Assembly: GCA_036583965.1 (NCBI GenBank)
Contig: JAZBQD010000019.1
Span: 16,817,585-16,881,584 of the forward strand
Source: Prunella strophiata
Taxonomy: Eukaryota; Chordata; Aves; Passeriformes; Prunellidae
DNA length: 64,000 nt
Direction of reading: 5' to 3'
A program made the position numbers and the translations under genes. Positions within the stretch are counted from its first letter, which is position 1; each line of letters opens with the position of its first letter. The notes beneath the pieces were generated by a model that saw only the letters and a list, made by a program, of their open reading frames with translations, was not told the DNA's origin and did not search any database. This document shows, piece after piece, positions 61,061 through 64,000 of the stretch.

Positions 61061-64000
61061 GCTCTGGTTTGGAATAATGGCTACACAGGTTGTTTAATGC
61101 TCCTTTCCCCCTGGCAAAATCATTTGCAATATAGATGTTGTTCCCCACTCATTCCAGAAGTGATATTTTCTTTGAAGTTTTACTTTAGAAAGGACAATCC
61201 TATGTGTCATTGTTTTCATAATTCTGAGAAATGGATTATTTTTGACTGCCTTAACTGTAGTAATTTTTAAAGTGTTCCTGTTCCCCATTTGTTATAGTTG
61301 TCATATCTCAGACAACATGGGTAAAGATTATGGTGAAGGTTGGGGGTTTATTCCTGAATATTCTTAATTTTCATCCCCATTTAGTAAATACATTTTCTCC
61401 TTTTTCCTACTTTGATACAAAAAAGCCTTAAAAGACTATAATTTTAGTGTATAATAATCTGTTCAAGTGTAGGTTAGCTTTGCTCTTTACTAATGTACAT
61501 AAGATGCAGCTTTTTGTGTTGCTCTTTTTGTCCCCTGCCTGTCCCCTGCTGTTCCTGATAGGATCTCTGCACATTTCTGATGTCTTACTTACATCTTATC
61601 AATGATTGGCTTGTCACACATGGAGTTTTACCCATTCAACTTGAGACACAGATCCTTAAATGTTTGAGCATCCTTGTTTTAAACACCAGGCTTCTGCTGC
61701 ATCTTGGATGTCTTTGCTAACCTTCACTATCAAGTTATTTGTCACTGACATTCAAAGACCTAGTTATAAACCTGTTTGGAATTTTTCATTCTTTATTTAA
61801 ATAAAAATCCTGTTATGTATGGATTAGGTTATGAGCAGCTGTTTTATAATGTCCTCATTAGTTAGTGAGAACAGTCTTCGACTAATGGAGTCATTTGCTG
61901 CTTCAGTAGCTATTTCATAAATTTATCAGCTATTAGCTCCAAGAATAACTAAGTCTTTCCACTTAAGAGTTTGATTTGTTCTTCATTTTGTGTCTGGGTA
62001 ATTAGTCTCCTAAAATGATACAATTCACTTTATTTTTAGCAATGTTAAAGATCTGCATCCATAGAAAACACTGTTGCTGGAACAAATGCCCTATTAGTCT
62101 GTCTTTGAAAGAAAGTTTTACCTACTTCCCTTCCCCAAAGAATTTCTCCCAAACAGATTTCTGCTCTTATCTGTTGTATTTATTCTACATCTCTGACACA
62201 CATTGTTCTACTCTTAATTTCTTTTTTGAATATTGTCTTTTCCTCAGTACTTCTATTCTTAATAGAGTGTTGTTCCACCATGTCAAGGGTACTCTGGCAC
62301 CATGTGCCAGTAATTTAAACTTCTGACTGTCAAAGAGACACAAAGAGATAATCAATGGTGTCCATAAAATATACAGCTTAATTTTCATCATCCTATCACT
62401 TGGTAGTTTTTATCTGCTCTTCATCATTTTAGTAGTGTATTGAAACTTCTTGTAAGGTTTAAAATTCTCTGTGTCTGTAATGCAGACTGTATCCCAGAAA
62501 ACCTGTTTTCACAGATGCTTGAAGTTGACCTTTCAGAAAATCTTTTTTCAGATAACCTACCTCTTGGTTTCTAAAACCTTCCTGGTAATACTTGTCCCTG
62601 AGCTGCTTATACCTCCAGCCATGTTTCAAGGGAACTTGATAAAATTAAGGTAATATGGGAGATCTCTGTGTCACATGGTGTTCCTCCTTTCTGTTGCCTC
62701 CTTCCTCTTCCCTTCCTTCCCCCATTTATGAAGTATGTGTAGTTGGCAGGTTTTCATTTTATTATTAACATCATGTTTCAGTTTTCTGAGGTGTCTTAGT
62801 TCTTTTAAGATTTACAGTCCAAATATTAATTGGATCCAGGGAAGCTGCTCTATGTGGTTTTATAAATGCAACCTTTTCTACTCACAAGATTATTTTTACT
62901 ATAGTGTGGATAATCCTACACCAGTGTACTTTATTTATTAGATACAATGTCCTAGCCTTTCTTTATTAGACTTTTGAGTATTTTTCCATCATATACTTTG
63001 TATTTTGGAAAATGTGTGAACACCCTGTCCTATTGACTGCCATAATGCACAAGAAACAGGAATGATGTTGCAACATGTACTAAGTGCATCCAAAAGCACC
63101 AAACTGATGTGTTGCTTTCATTCCTATATTTGTCTTCTGCTGTCTTGATGTTGAATCCTACACTAGTAGCCCAGGTTCCAATATTTTTCTTGCAGTGATT
63201 CCTGTTATGTTGTACATGTGTTTTTAAGTAATTTCTAAATAACCAAATCCCTTCCCTTTTTATCCCCTGCTCCATTTTTCCTTTTAAATTTTGCTTGTTG
63301 AATCTTAGCATTTTGCTGACCCTGTGCCTTCCCTCTGCTACAAAATCCCTAAAACTTAAATGTTTGAATACTGTTAATGGAAATTCAGTCTATCTGTAAA
63401 CTGTACATAATAAGGTATATATTATGATTATTGATTCTGTAATGACTTGCAAATTCAGTGTTTCTGAATTAATTATGATCCATAACTTTTTTAAAATGTG
63501 CTTTGTGATCACAAATTTTAAGAAATTGAGCTTCTGTAGGCTCTTCAATCTGTCAAATGTACTATCTTACAGAGAAGCAGAAAAGGGATTGTGTGAGATA
63601 GACTCCTGTGATTTTGGTTTCAGGTTTTGATGCCTAGGTCTTGCTGTTTGGGTGAGGCTTGCATGTGCATGTGCTAAGGGTAGACTAGATGAGGGGAGTG
63701 TGAAGGAAGCAGGATGTTATTTGTTGTATTTCTTTCTCTCTTCAGTAAAATGATGGACAGACCTGGACATGTTTTTCTTTCAGTGATACAGTCACTGTTA
63801 AATGCGTATCTAGAGAGGACATCTCTGCCAAATGAAATACATCTTCAAATTATCTGTATAATCAAATCCAATTTACTGATAGGAAGAAAGCTAAGCTAGT
63901 ATAACTGCTCTGTATTACAGAGTGATTACACTGCTCTACAATCTTACAAGATATCAAGTGAGACTTTATATGACCTTATGTACCTGGCAGGTGCTCATTT

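Larger units (their letters stand above)
1..64000 (+). other. TTC7B: TTC7B gene region, partial (no first exon, no 3' exons)
   Basis: Fourteen exons on the + strand splice into one open frame that I recognise as TTC7B. TTC7B is a TPR scaffold that, with EFR3 and FAM126/hyccin, holds phosphatidylinositol 4-kinase III-alpha (PI4KA) at the plasma membrane to make PI4P; this role is established knowledge, not read from the DNA. TTC7B rather than the paralogue TTC7A is indicated by stretches such as RGMCEQSYWNPLEDPP, LEKLPISSS and IFCPQENTEEALLLLLISES. Exon phases all match and every intron is GT-AG. The initiator exon (~40 residues) lies upstream. The C-terminal ~260 residues, including the last TPRs, lie downstream. 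No promoter, UTR or poly(A) site of the gene is in the window. Confidence 0.95.
51107..64000 (+). other. TTC7B: TTC7B intron (5' part), at least 12.9 kb
   Basis: Starts at the donor gtgagt. No exon encoding the next TTC7B residues could be found up to the end of the window. Contents are T/G-rich tracts (51710-51765), weak ancient CR1/L3-like remnants near 57.9-58.1 and 60.8-61.1 kb, and a G-run cluster at 58892-58961. Large parts (52-57 kb, 61.3-64 kb) show nothing I can name. Confidence 0.8.

Noticed and set aside
1..64000. CRISPR arrays, operons, phage or other prokaryotic systems
   Set aside because: No regularly spaced repeats or dense coding were seen; the sequence is a spliced vertebrate gene.

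Overview
This window is vertebrate nuclear DNA, almost certainly from a bird. Fourteen short, spliced, in-frame exons sit in AT-rich introns. The dominant interspersed repeats are CR1 LINE fragments, including the bird-type 3' ends (ggttggaagggacc... and tcacagaat...). One repeat has a tRNA-Ile head joined to a CR1 tail, a structure I know from songbird SINEs (TguSINE1-like), so a passerine is the best guess. That species-level inference rests on one element.

The only gene I can support is TTC7B (tetratricopeptide repeat domain 7B), on the + strand and incomplete at both ends. The window opens in the intron after the first coding exon. It contains 14 consecutive coding exons (1,630 nt, about 543 codons, residues ~41-584 of a ~843-residue protein). 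It ends inside a long intron of at least 12.9 kb. All junctions are GT-AG, all phases agree, and the joined frame has no stop. The start codon, the first ~40 residues and the C-terminal ~260 residues lie outside. TTC7B is a scaffold of the plasma-membrane PI4KA complex with EFR3 and FAM126/hyccin.

Layout: 1-3449, upstream intron with an internal CR1 fragment; 3450-4582, two exons; 4583-17031, a 12.4 kb intron with a CR1 copy and a SINE nested in an older CR1; 17032-18243, two exons; 18244-28739, a 10.5 kb intron with no repeat I can name; 28740-34329, three exons, with an antisense LTR fragment 300 bp before the middle one; 34330-38868, an intron with two CR1 copies tail to tail; 38869-51106, seven exons, with another CR1 copy at ~47.4-47.9 kb; 51107-64000, an exon-free intron with faint, probably ancient CR1/L3-like remnants.

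Nearly all open reading frames of 60-180 codons are chance frames in introns or decayed CR1 sequence. I found no CRISPR array, operon, phage or bacterial-type feature, and no convincing new system. The most interesting items are the SINE with an apparent target-site duplication and an odd 5' end, a perfect 22-bp palindrome, the tail-to-tail CR1 pair, and a run of three phase-symmetric exons, the first with a weak donor site.
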